Source: Cylindrobasidium torrendii FP15055 ss-10 | Lineage: Eukaryota; Basidiomycota; Agaricomycetes; Agaricales; Physalacriaceae | Length of the DNA stretch: 15,539 nt | Assembly: GCA_000934385.1 (NCBI GenBank) | Contig: KN880807.1 | Location: 4,949-20,487 of the forward strand | Reading direction: 5' to 3' | In this document: positions 8,096 to 15,539 of the stretch, piece after piece | Layout of the letters: each line of letters begins with the position of its first letter | How positions within the stretch are numbered: position 1 is the first letter of the stretch | Translations under genes and position numbers: made by a program | The notes under the pieces: model-generated | Seen by the model: the letters and a program-made list of their open reading frames with translations, nothing else | The model's database searches: none | What the model was told of the DNA's origin: nothing

Positions 8096-10429
8096 CTACG
8101 GCTCTGCTAGTAGGGGAACGACTACGCACTCCTCGTTTCTTGGTTTCACTCGAAGGAAGTCGCCCAGGTTAAACTGCGCCCTATCTTCTTCCGGAATGTT
8201 GTCCCTCCACGTCTTTAGCTTGTTCATACCGTAAAAGTTCTTCGGAAGTTGTCGTGGCACCGTTGCGACGAATCCCTCGAGGGTATGAACCACACGACCA
8301 GACGTGCGCGCCCGTGGAGGGACTAACCTGACAAAGGCTTTGTTGCCCCGGTTTCCCTTTCTGGTCAGTCTCTCTCCCTGAGCTGCGTTGCGTGCGTCAA
8401 GGGCGCGCAAGGCCAAGGTAACTCCCCGGTCGCGCCACGGATGTTCATGAATAATGCGGCGAACTGAACCTTCCTTTCCGTCGTCTTCGTCGGACGACAT
8501 GCCTCCAGGTCCAATCATCTCTAGCATCTCTAGCATGTGAGTGAAGTTTGGGTCATCCTTTGCAATTTTACACCTTTTGCGATAAAGCTAGTGGTAATGA
8601 GCCGAAAGAAATAGACGCTGCTGTTCGCTCACTCTGTCTCTCGCAGATATTGGCTTTTGGGTGGTCCTGCGGTTTTGAATATCGTCTTCTTGCATGTCAG
8701 TTCCGCGATGCAGGGTATGGACTCTTCGCAGCACGGCTGTGACTAGGCTGTCGCGCTCGATACTCTTCTTTTCTTTTGCTGTCCAGTTTTCTACCTCGAC
8801 CACGACAGTGTTCACTTTTGGAAGCAGGTGCTTGTCGACTAGCCTCCTGGCCATGGCCAAGTCCCACATCGCACAAGGGTCAGCGACCCCCTCTTCGTGT
8901 CGTCTCTTCCGACAGAACCGAAAGACTGTGGGTCTGAGCTGTTCGGGGATGGGCTGCAGCACCCTTTCGACAATATTAGGAGGTGTATTCCGCCATACCC
9001 TTGCGAATCGTGCGACATCAACTTGCGATGGCTCTGGAAGACGTTGATTCTGGTCCATATTTGCGACCCATTGTTCCTCAATGACTTGGCGAACAAGCGC
9101 GTTCTTGATATTGACTGCCATAGGTCGGCTTTTCTTTCCCGCGCCTGGTTCCTGCGCTCTGGCGGGTGGCGGCCGATTCTGGGGGGGTGGGGAAGGCGTT
9201 CGAATTCGTTCATCTGGGGACAGTGAAGCTCTCGACTGTGCGGAGGCTGGTCTAGGGGATGACTCGCGGGAGAGTGGTGATACCGGTGTTGCTGCTCTCG
9301 AAGTAGCTTCTGAACCTCTTGGAGGCGGAGAGTCAGGGCGGGGTGATGATTCGTGCACGGATGGTGTTTCTGCTCGGGATGAATTTGTTGCTCGAGATGG
9401 ATCTGATTGTGGATGAGAGGTGTGGTGAAGACGACTGGAGGTCGACTGGGGACGCTGGACAGATTTACCCTTTCTCCTAGTACTCGAGGATGGACCTGGC
9501 GCCCCATGGCCGAAAGATGCAGTTACGGACGCAGAATTTTGAGTAGGATTATGATTCGGAGGTCGGCGAGTATTAGAATATTGGGCGTTGTGCCCAGCAG
9601 CGACGGTTATTGGGTCTTCAGGCTGAGCTTGGTTTGCATAGAGGTCGGCGATGTCAGGGACTTTGGGGATTTGATCTTTGAGTATGTCGTTGGAATGTTG
9701 TCGTGACGAGTGTCCGTTCCTACTCGAAGCCCCGCTGTTGAAGGACACGTCGGAGAGTAATGGGTCGGGAAAATCCCCAGGAGGTGGTAGGAGTAGCTCT
9801 GTCAATCGATTGTTCAGTTCGTCGAATTGCCATCTGCTCTCCCTTCGTATTTCGTCTACGTTTCTTTGTAACGTTTGTAGAGTCTTTCATATTAGTCAGG
9901 AGCCAGTACAGTGAGAGAAGCCTGAAATCACCTCTTCAATATGGCCTGCATTGGCGCTTCCTGTGTCTCGAAAGATATGTCGCGCCTGAAGAGGGAGTTT
10001 AAGCCCATGTCCTCGTCACAATTAGTAAGACCTTGGCCTACGCGCGCAGTGGATCCTTCTTGCATTGGGGAAACCAGTCCGAAAATTCTCTTGACACCAT
10101 TCAACCAATAAGACGTGCTTCGCGATGATCCAGCGTCAAGGACTGCTAGGTTTGGTCTTCGAGCGGACTGAATATATGAACATCAGACGAGCGAAAAGAG
10201 CACTTGAACAATACTACCCTCCGATTTGCCGCTGCCTAAGCAAATGAATGAGCCATAGCTGACAAGGTGCGCTACGCTGGAAGTTCACCAAATTTCGCGG
10301 ATTAACCGCCTCACGTTGTACAATTTCTTCCTCCTCAATCATAGCGAGGAGAAAGTAAGATCGTTGCTCGCGTGATTGGGTACCTATGCCTAAAGCGGTT
10401 TCCCCTACGATCCGGACTATTAGTGCCAT
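8096..10429 (-). CDS. 697-residue protein with coiled coil, long disordered linker and GMSSDEDD motif, five exons
   Basis: The start ATG at 10429 (tcatcaaATGGCA) gives MALIVRIVGETALG. Exons are 10429-10218, 10156-10042, 9985-9932, 9883-8633 and 8557-8096. Introns are 10157-10217, 9986-10041, 9884-9931 and 8558-8632 (61, 56, 48 and 75 bp), with phases 2, 0, 0 and 0 that all agree. Splicing yields YWLNGVKRIFGLVSPMQEGS, then a likely coiled coil at residues ~128-157 (TLQTLQRNVDEIRRESRWQF and following). Residues ~155-378 are Ser/Pro/Arg-rich with repeated SSPRP/SPPP motifs and are probably disordered and phosphorylatable. A conserved-looking C-terminal part starts near AVNIKNALVRQVIEEQWVAN and contains GGMSSDEDD at 563-570, then HPWRDRGVTLALRALD and RQLPKNFYGM. 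From memory, the GMSSDE motif followed by a WR..E/V..L..LD segment recurs in many uncharacterised multicopy agaricomycete proteins. The function is unknown. The first intron, with its unusual CGAAG acceptor, is the weakest junction. Confidence 0.8.
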
Positions 10430-11161
10430 TTGATGACTTTTTCTTTCTAGTTCAAGCTAAATATTACTGAGTACTAGTAACTCTGCTTCGACTCTGCTTG
10501 AGCTTTCGTTCCTCCCAGCGCACAAAGCGGAATCCGGATGACTAGCACACCGTATCCGCCGCATGGCGCGGTGCCAATACTACCACGACTTTCTTTGTGG
10601 ACTAGCCAGTTCAGGGCTCTACGCAAGAACAATGCATAACCACGTGAATACATTCATGAGGTCTTACCTCGGTCAAGGTTGATCCGGAACATGATTGGAC
10701 TAGTATGCTGGCTTGCTCCGTAGGCCGCGACACAGGCGCCCAAGCTTTGAGAATGATGCCCTCTGTAAAGCCTCCCAAACCAGTTGTAGTTGACTTTGGC
10801 ACGCCATTGATCGAAATTTTGATGCAGATCAAGATAGATCGATGATTGAATTATGACTACAATGCAAGGCCACGTGAGCATGTTGATCAGAGATCCTACA
10901 TCAATCACATGTCAAGGAAACCAATTGCATTGAAGAAAATTAGAAGTTCCTCAAGTTCAACGTTCAACGTTCAACTGACAAATTACGAGCACATAGCGAA
11001 TAAGAGTGTGTACGCTATTGCTATATGTACTGATAGGCTGCTGCTGTCTAAAATCTTTCCGAGCTTTTTGTTCTGATACAGCTTGATGGACGGAAAGGCT
11101 AGAGGTGAATGGCTTAGATTTTCCCCTTCAATAACCGACCAGGTCCCAAATCCGCAATACA

Positions 11162-11177
11162 CCCGCGGCCCCGCGGG
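11162..11177. repeat. GC-only palindrome cccgcgg-cc-ccgcggg
   Basis: Perfect 7-bp inverted arms separated by cc, in an otherwise AT-richer gap. The flanks (acac left, agtgt right) extend the pairing with a single-base bulge. Confidence 0.85.
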
Positions 11178-11750
11178 AGTGTGCACATAGGTTTTTACCA
11201 GTCTTTGATTCTTTTAGGATATTCATGCGCATGCGACTGAACCCTACATAATATTACTCCCAACATGCATGGCGAATGCGTGGTACAGACATGGCATCAT
11301 CGGTACCCAGAGTGGCCTCTGGTCTGCGGAAGAGCCTGTAGAGTAGCAGGCGATTTCATACACACCCTCTAGCTCCCGGACTGTAGATGTGTTCAATTTC
11401 GCAGGAAAGGAGAATGCCAGCCTCGGTTAGTATCACGGCTCACTGTAGCCCTTTTGAAGAGTTATAACGGCCCTCTTGCCTGTTCCCAAACGATGCCACC
11501 GTCCAAGCTGGTATGCATCCTCTCCCATTGGCGGGTCATGATCAATCGACACTAAACGTCATTCACAAAATTGCCCATTATTTGGGCACGAATCACATTG
11601 TAGTGACACCGGGCTAAAAGGCTCGCTAAGCACGGTGCTTCTAGAATCAATAACCATGCCTGCTGAGCGCCATGAGCGCTCAGGCCTCGGGGTTTGTCGT
11701 CCACGCCACAGCCGCACTGCACATTATGTGTGACTGATGTGTGAAGTCTT

Positions 11751-11771
11751 ATGGATCCATCCTGGATCCAT
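11751..11771. repeat. Hairpin atggatcca-tcc-tggatccat
   Basis: Perfect 9-bp inverted arms around a 3-base loop, about 115 bp upstream of the start codon at 11887. A protein-binding role is possible but unproven. Confidence 0.85.
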
Positions 11772-11886
11772 GTCGGCTTCCGGAGTCCACGCCTTGCCCA
11801 CGATGGCGCTTCGATCACTGGCATCTGAAATTGGCCTGAAATAAGAGAACGTTGTCACCTCCTTCCGTCTATCTCACGACTGCATA

Positions 11887-13244
11887 ATGCCTAACATTTC
11901 TTGGGCTGTTATTTTGCCTATCCTCGCCACATATTTCGTGTTCTTCCACATCGGCCCATGGCTGGGCCAGAACGCAGACATTGCATTCAAGATAGGTCGG
12001 TTCTTCGCCAGCGTGTTCAATGCGGTGGGGTGGACTTTCGACACTATTATCTGGGCTGTTTCGTCGTTATTCTGGGCATTTTTCTCATATCGTGCGGCTG
12101 GATGGTGGTGTTTCTTTGGAACTGTGATGCTGTCCCGTAAGTTGCCCATGAAAGTATGATTAGACCCGTTTGCTGAAGCCTTCGATGCAGAGCCGTGGAA
12201 TTCCAACTCGTATGAGCATCTCATGTTTTGATAGTCTCCGGTTTAACCATCTCTCACAGGCCATATCTCGTAAAATTCCTTTTGGCATTTGCTCTTCCGG
12301 AAGGTTCTTGGTTCACGTTCCGCCCGCGATCTCGTACGCTTCATGATTGTTCGAGTGGCTACTTTCTCTGACACTTCTGCTAGCTACTGTTATTGGTCAG
12401 CGTATAACAGCAGCTCGTCTTCGCCTCCACGGCTGGGACGACATACGAAGGAAAAGGGATGCAACTATTGATGCACTGAATTCCATGAACGACGATTTCT
12501 ACGATCAGGACCCTACAGTCAGGAATGCTCTTACATTTTGGCATAGCATGGAGGGTATCCGTGAGTCCTACGCAACATCTCTGGTACCTTGCCTGACGTG
12601 CTCTCTCAACAGCGGATTACATCGACGACCAGGGGACCAGGGAGTTTCAATGGCGAGAGCGCTTACATGTCCAAATCAAGCCCGTCATGTTTCGTGCCCT
12701 GAACAGGATTACCAGTGCTATCGACCGCGAAATCTATAGCCGCTTGCCCGCGATGTACACCCCTGACGACGGGAACGCTCCAGCCTTTGACATTCACGTA
12801 GGACTGATGGTCACGAACTCTTTGATCCACGAGATCATTGAGCCTGCTCTAGCGGTCGCGCTCGTGGAGATTGACGACAAGCTACACAGCATTGAGCACT
12901 CACAGAAGATTGAGATGCGGCATTTCCTGGATCGTATCCTGCACCCTGCAGTGGAACAGATGGTTGACGCCGTTGTACGCGATGTGCCGAAGTCGTTCAA
13001 GAATGCTGGTGAGCACGCCTCAGAGCCTAGCGCTCAACATTTGTCCACTCCCGACCGCTCCGCCTCGAACAGCAAGACTAAACCTAGGGCCTCTTCCCCG
13101 GCAATGTTTCCCTCGTCTTCTCCCCTTCCTCCCAACCGAAAACCGAGAGCGGAGAAAGACGAATTCGGGTCAACTTCAGCGGGACCAATGCCAGGAGGGA
13201 CTTCCTTGGGTGGAAATGGTGGCGGTCAGAAGAGCGCTGCTTGA
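11887..13244 (+). CDS. 383-residue membrane-anchored protein of unknown function, five exons
   Basis: The start ATG at 11887 (cataATGCC) begins MPNISWAVILPILATYFVFF. Exons are 11887-12136, 12191-12209, 12260-12333, 12384-12560 and 12613-13244. Introns are 54, 50, 50 and 52 bp, with donors GTAAGT, GTATGA, GTACGC and GTGAGT and all phases agreeing. Exon 2 is only 19 bp; a nearby acceptor at 12178 would lengthen it by 12 bases. Residues 5-27 are a probable membrane helix or signal anchor. Residues 38-83 are very rich in Trp and Phe and likely add one or two membrane segments, followed by SPYLVKFLLAFALPEGSWFT. After the membrane part comes a soluble helical region (RLRLHGWDDIRRKRDATIDA; then HVQIKPVMFRALNRITSAID; then LIHEIIEPALAVALVEIDDK) of mainly acidic helices. 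The last ~75 residues are Ser/Pro/Gly-rich and probably disordered. No catalytic motif or named family is recognised. A possible GTGAGC donor inside the last exon (13009) was not used. Confidence 0.75.
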
Positions 13245-14604
13245 CGATGTACAAATGACCATAAATCGTAGCAGAATCGTAGTCGCCATCGATATCGGTT
13301 GTCAATAAGTCACAGTTTGATCTACTACCGTCCTATTTGCCCCAGAAATTATCTGTACTATTCTCACTGTTAGCAGAGCGATGAGCTGGGTTCCATCGCT
13401 GACTCGTGAGCGTTTTTTTATTAGTAAAATTAGTAAAGCTGTCTGTCCAGCCACTTGATTTCTCTTCACGAGTTCGTTAGCCAACCACCCCACATGCGGA
13501 CGCCGCTCAACCCAGCGAGCAAGCTTATAGGTCATTAATACAATGACCATGGGTTGCCGATAGTACCATTGTCAACGTAATTACTAATCATGCCCCAATT
13601 GGCAATGAATTGAGATCGGATGCAGCTGCCAGCGAGCATGTTGAAGATATGATACGCTGCACCCACCCGCAAAAGGTCGACCTGTAGCATTGGTGTCGTT
13701 GCTCAGGATGCGATTGGCACTGTTCACCGCAACCCTCAATCATTTCCATAGCGGCTCTCAAGCACTCAAGAAGAATTGTGCCTTCTGAGAGCGCTGTGAC
13801 TAGTGTTACGGCAGGAAGACGACGGTGAAGCTCATTCCTATTATTCTAAGGAGTCCAGGGAGTAGAGCGTGGTGACCTAGGCGGAAACCAAGCCTGTCAG
13901 CAAGCCAACACTTAGCATTAATCAATGTTGATCGGCTCGACGGGCCGATGCGCCTGACCCGAAAACGCCTTGCCCTTCAACTTCACGAATGCCGCATCAC
14001 GACTCTCCCAATGCAGAGCTATTGACTGTCACAAACGAGCCAGCCTCATGTGTTCAGACATTATTCTACGTTCCTGAAGCCTTGCTTGATGTTTTGCGCC
14101 TAACATTCACCGACCATCGTTCATTGTGATACCCGATTTGCTTTCAATCCTTGGATCCGAATTCTCCCTGAGGCCAGGTTCATTGCAACAGCTTCAATGC
14201 CATATTTCCGTTCTATCCATTGGTTTGGCCCGCTCGCGACTTGCAAATGGCTTATCTTACCATGAGTTGTAGGCGAGGTTGCGTATTCTCCAACTTCTCT
14301 CTAATTGGTGATTCATTACCTATCCTGGGATTCCTGTCTCGATGGCGTACCGCTGCCAGCGCAAATGAAATCTGGCATCAACAATAAAGGGTGTCGCATG
14401 AGGTGCCTATGCCACGACTTCTACATGAGTTGCTGCTCTTACTCGACCTCGACCCCATGTCCACATCGACTAGCAGTGGTTAAACCCAAAATCGCTCGGT
14501 TAGAACTCCAAATTTCGGTAATCAGGACAAAATACTAACTTCTGTCCCGGCCGGTCGCGGTATAAAGCAAGCAAGCATTATCATGTTCGCCACTTTACTG
14601 CAGC
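13245..14604. other. 1.36-kb stretch without a supported gene, upstream of the WD40 fragment
   Basis: Contains the 3' UTR of the membrane-protein gene and the promoter of the WD40 fragment. A minus-strand frame at 13302-13550 and plus-strand frames at 14305-14538 show no domain, splice logic or conserved-looking composition. A short AT-rich direct repeat (ttagtaaaattagtaaa, near 13421-13437) was seen. Nothing else stands out apart from the TATA box. Confidence 0.5.
14561..14567 (+). promoter_or_regulatory. TATA box of the WD40 gene
   Basis: TATAAAG lies 38 bp upstream of the ATG at 14605. Transcription starting about 30 bp downstream would begin near 14590. That would skip the out-of-frame ATG at 14583 and make 14605 the first usable start codon, which supports the chosen start. 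Confidence 0.6.
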
Positions 14605-15049
14605 ATGAAAAACCCTGGATACCGTCTGTCTCGCACCTGGCAGCACAAGGACTCGGTACACTGCATTACAATCTCCCCCGATGGGCGGTATCTTGCGTGT
14701 TCATCCAACGACTACAAGCTCTCCATCTACGACCTTTCTATCGGCATGCTCCTCCGAGAGTACACGGTGACGGATCATGCTGTTGCTCTGACTTGGGGAG
14801 AGACCAGCAATCAGCTCTATGTTGTTTGTTTGAAGGGAGAGGTCCTACTCTATCATGGTGTCGCTCGTTCTAAAGTAAGTTGCCTTGTATTCCTTGTTCA
14901 TCAACTTCATCTCTCTCATCCAGTTTGTCGCTTTCATCTACTGGCTTCTCCGCTTGAAGACCATTACGGAATTGGCCAATCTACGATCTATAGTTCGTGA
15001 CGCTGCCTACGACCCAGTCGCTCAAAGGCTTTTCGTCAGCGTGGCCTAG
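14605..15049 (+). pseudogene. Truncated N-terminal fragment of a WD40-repeat protein
   Basis: Exon 1 is 14605-14874, the intron 14875-14923 (49 bp, GTAAGT donor, polypyrimidine-rich, CATCCAG acceptor, phase 0), and exon 2 is 14924-15049. The 131-residue product starts MKNPGYRLSRTWQHKDSVHC. It continues with ITISPDGRYLACSSNDYKL and SIYDLSIGMLLREY, a recognisable WD40 blade (D..V.C...SPDG..LA..S.D....IYD). A second blade-like segment (AVALTWGETSNQLYVVCLKG) follows. Exon 2 ends RSIVRDAAYDPVAQRLFVSVA and then TAG, where such proteins normally continue into the next strand. WD40 proteins need about seven blades to close a propeller, so two blades cannot fold alone. The promoter, start and intron look intact, so the break seems recent. 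The stop is followed at once by a perfect hairpin (15050-15066). No WD-like sequence resumes downstream inside the window. Confidence 0.7.
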
Positions 15050-15066
15050 CTGTAAGAGTCTTACAG
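15050..15066. repeat. Perfect hairpin ctgtaaga-g-tcttacag at the WD40 break
   Basis: 8-bp inverted arms with a single-base centre, starting one base after the premature TAG at 15047-15049. The sequence also begins with a donor-like GTAAGA and ends with an acceptor-like TTACAG, but it is far too short for an intron. It may mark the junction of an insertion or rearrangement. Confidence 0.85.
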
Positions 15067-15089
15067 AAAAATAGGGCAGCATGTAGCAA

Positions 15090-15186
15090 AAAGTCTGATT
15101 ACTCTTGGGGAGTAGACCATCAACACAATGTCAGACTTTCCATGTGGCACCGGCCGAAATGAACCTGTGTTACATAATCAGACTTT
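15090..15186. repeat. Inverted repeat aaagtctgatta / taatcagacttt
   Basis: The 12-bp perfect arms are at 15090-15101 and 15175-15186, with 73 bases between. The core tcagacttt occurs a third time at 15131-15139 in the same orientation as the right arm. Confidence 0.85.
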
Positions 15187-15363
15187 GGGCAAAACCTATT
15201 TAATCCACGTGGGACAATATATACGTGCAGCGCGGCTGCTCCCGATCGTGTGCCGCGATGCCGTAGTACCATCAAACCCAAAACGGGCGGGATGCTCGGG
15301 TCGTTGTGCGGCGCCGCGCTCCTCGATAGCGGCCTTGTATGCTATCACGCGTGCAACAAGCGA

Positions 15364-15382
15364 TACATATACACTATATGTA
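15364..15382. repeat. Palindrome tacatata-cac-tatatgta
   Basis: Perfect 8-bp arms around a 3-base centre, directly followed by the larger hairpin at 15383-15411. Confidence 0.85.
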
Positions 15383-15411
15383 AGCAATCAAACAGTCTTT
15401 GTTTGATTGCT
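15383..15411. repeat. Hairpin agcaatcaaaca-gtctt-tgtttgattgct
   Basis: The perfect 12-bp arms with a 5-base loop form the longest short-loop hairpin I found in the window. It is followed by ctag. A hairpin before CTRR resembles a Helitron 3' end, but the spacing is too tight and the next base is g rather than t, so this is not called as one. Confidence 0.9.
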
Positions 15412-15431
15412 CTAGGAAGCACGGCCGGAAT

Positions 15432-15445
15432 ACAGTGTACACTGT
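15432..15445. repeat. 14-bp perfect palindrome acagtgtacactgt
   Basis: A spacer-free palindrome 20 bases after the preceding hairpin. It is the third strong dyad within 82 bases, and its shape would suit a dimeric DNA-binding protein, but no binder is known from the sequence. Confidence 0.85.
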
Positions 15446-15539
15446 GCACTCGAATGGCACATTTCCGGCGCGATACTGTCGTCTATCCCGGTACGTGGTG
15501 TATCAAACGCATAGCAACTCTTGAGGAGTATGCTGAAAC

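Larger units (their letters stand above)
10430..11886. other. 1.45-kb stretch without a supported gene
   Basis: Two long gaps in the window are gene-poor and this is the largest. Minus-strand frames at 10611-10908 and 11552-11824 are short, lack splice partners and show no domain. Structures seen are three direct copies of gttcaac around 10954-10976, a GC palindrome at 11162-11177, and a hairpin built from two ggatcc sites at 11751-11771. Upstream regulatory sequence for the flanking genes (minus from 10429, plus from 11887) must lie here. No TATA box could be assigned with confidence. Confidence 0.5.
15067..15539. other. Terminal stretch without a gene, dense in short palindromes
   Basis: Short frames on both strands here (for example 15128-15406 plus and 15196-15387 minus) have no recognisable content. 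The sequence carries an inverted repeat with 12-bp arms (15090-15186) and repeated tcagacttt motifs. Hairpins are gcagc-gcg-gctgc (15227-15239), gcggcgccgc (15308-15317) and gatagc/gctatc (15325-15346), plus the three listed separately. Near-copies actcttggggagta (15101) and actcttgaggagta (15517) bracket most of it. It may be part of an inserted element or a regulatory region; the window ends before this can be settled. Confidence 0.5.

Noticed and set aside
8588..9805. A stand-alone 405-residue protein
   Set aside because: It has no ATG at its start, and the reading continues upstream through a coiled coil and across phase-matched introns. It is the main exon of the 697-residue protein.
10611..10908. 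Overlapping minus-strand frames of 73 and 84 codons
   Set aside because: No splice junctions join them into a longer product, no domain is recognisable, and the composition is that of noncoding DNA.
11874..12224. 116-codon minus-strand frame
   Set aside because: It is the shadow of the first exon of the membrane-protein gene, which has an initiator, a GTAAGT donor and hydrophobic helices.
14583..14873. 96-codon plus-strand frame from the upstream ATG
   Set aside because: It overlaps the WD40 reading frame in another phase. The ATG is only about 22 bases from the TATA box, so it is probably not transcribed.
15383..15415. Helitron 3' terminus (hairpin followed by CTAG)
   Set aside because: Helitron ends have several bases between hairpin and CTRR and are followed by T. 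Here CTAG touches the hairpin and is followed by g, and no TC 5' end or RepHel sequence is visible.

Overview
The window looks like nuclear DNA of a filamentous basidiomycete, most likely an agaricomycete. Genes are interrupted by many short GT-AG introns of about 43-75 bp, with CTGAC/CTAAT-like branch sequences and compact intergenic gaps. Several proteins have the style of lineage-specific multicopy agaricomycete families, such as a GxxGMSSDExD motif and long Ser/Pro-rich linkers. Nothing prokaryotic, viral or organellar was seen. The genus cannot be told from sequence alone.

Layout. Bases 1-6216 carry three genes on the minus strand. The first (915 to beyond base 1) is 3'-truncated by the window edge and encodes an acidic protein with an ENEDDP/ENEGGPP repeat. 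The second (4317-1461) is a large protein of unknown function with a conserved AGIPVWLVRDRSAM segment; its 5' part holds what look like two compensating one-base frameshifts in homopolymers. The third (6216-5101) is a 339-residue protein with a possible divergent viroplasmin/RNase H1-N-like fold. It shares a 211-bp divergent promoter with a plus-strand four-exon gene (6428-7347, 258 residues, no recognised domain). A five-exon minus-strand gene (10429-8096, 697 residues) follows, with a coiled coil, a long disordered linker and a GMSSDEDD motif. After about 1.45 kb without a gene comes a plus-strand five-exon gene for a membrane-anchored protein (11887-13244, 383 residues). After a further 1.3 kb lies the beginning of a WD40 protein (14605-15049), which stops after about 131 residues exactly at a perfect hairpin. 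The final 490 bases hold no convincing gene but are unusually dense in short palindromes and repeats.

Most coding sequence was recovered by joining exons by hand. For each gene the intron phases agree and the spliced frame is open, which is the main support for the models. No metabolic pathway or operon-like logic is visible. The biology suggested is a cluster of orphan, probably fast-evolving lineage-specific genes next to a decayed WD40 gene. Claims about families come from memory and were not checked by search.
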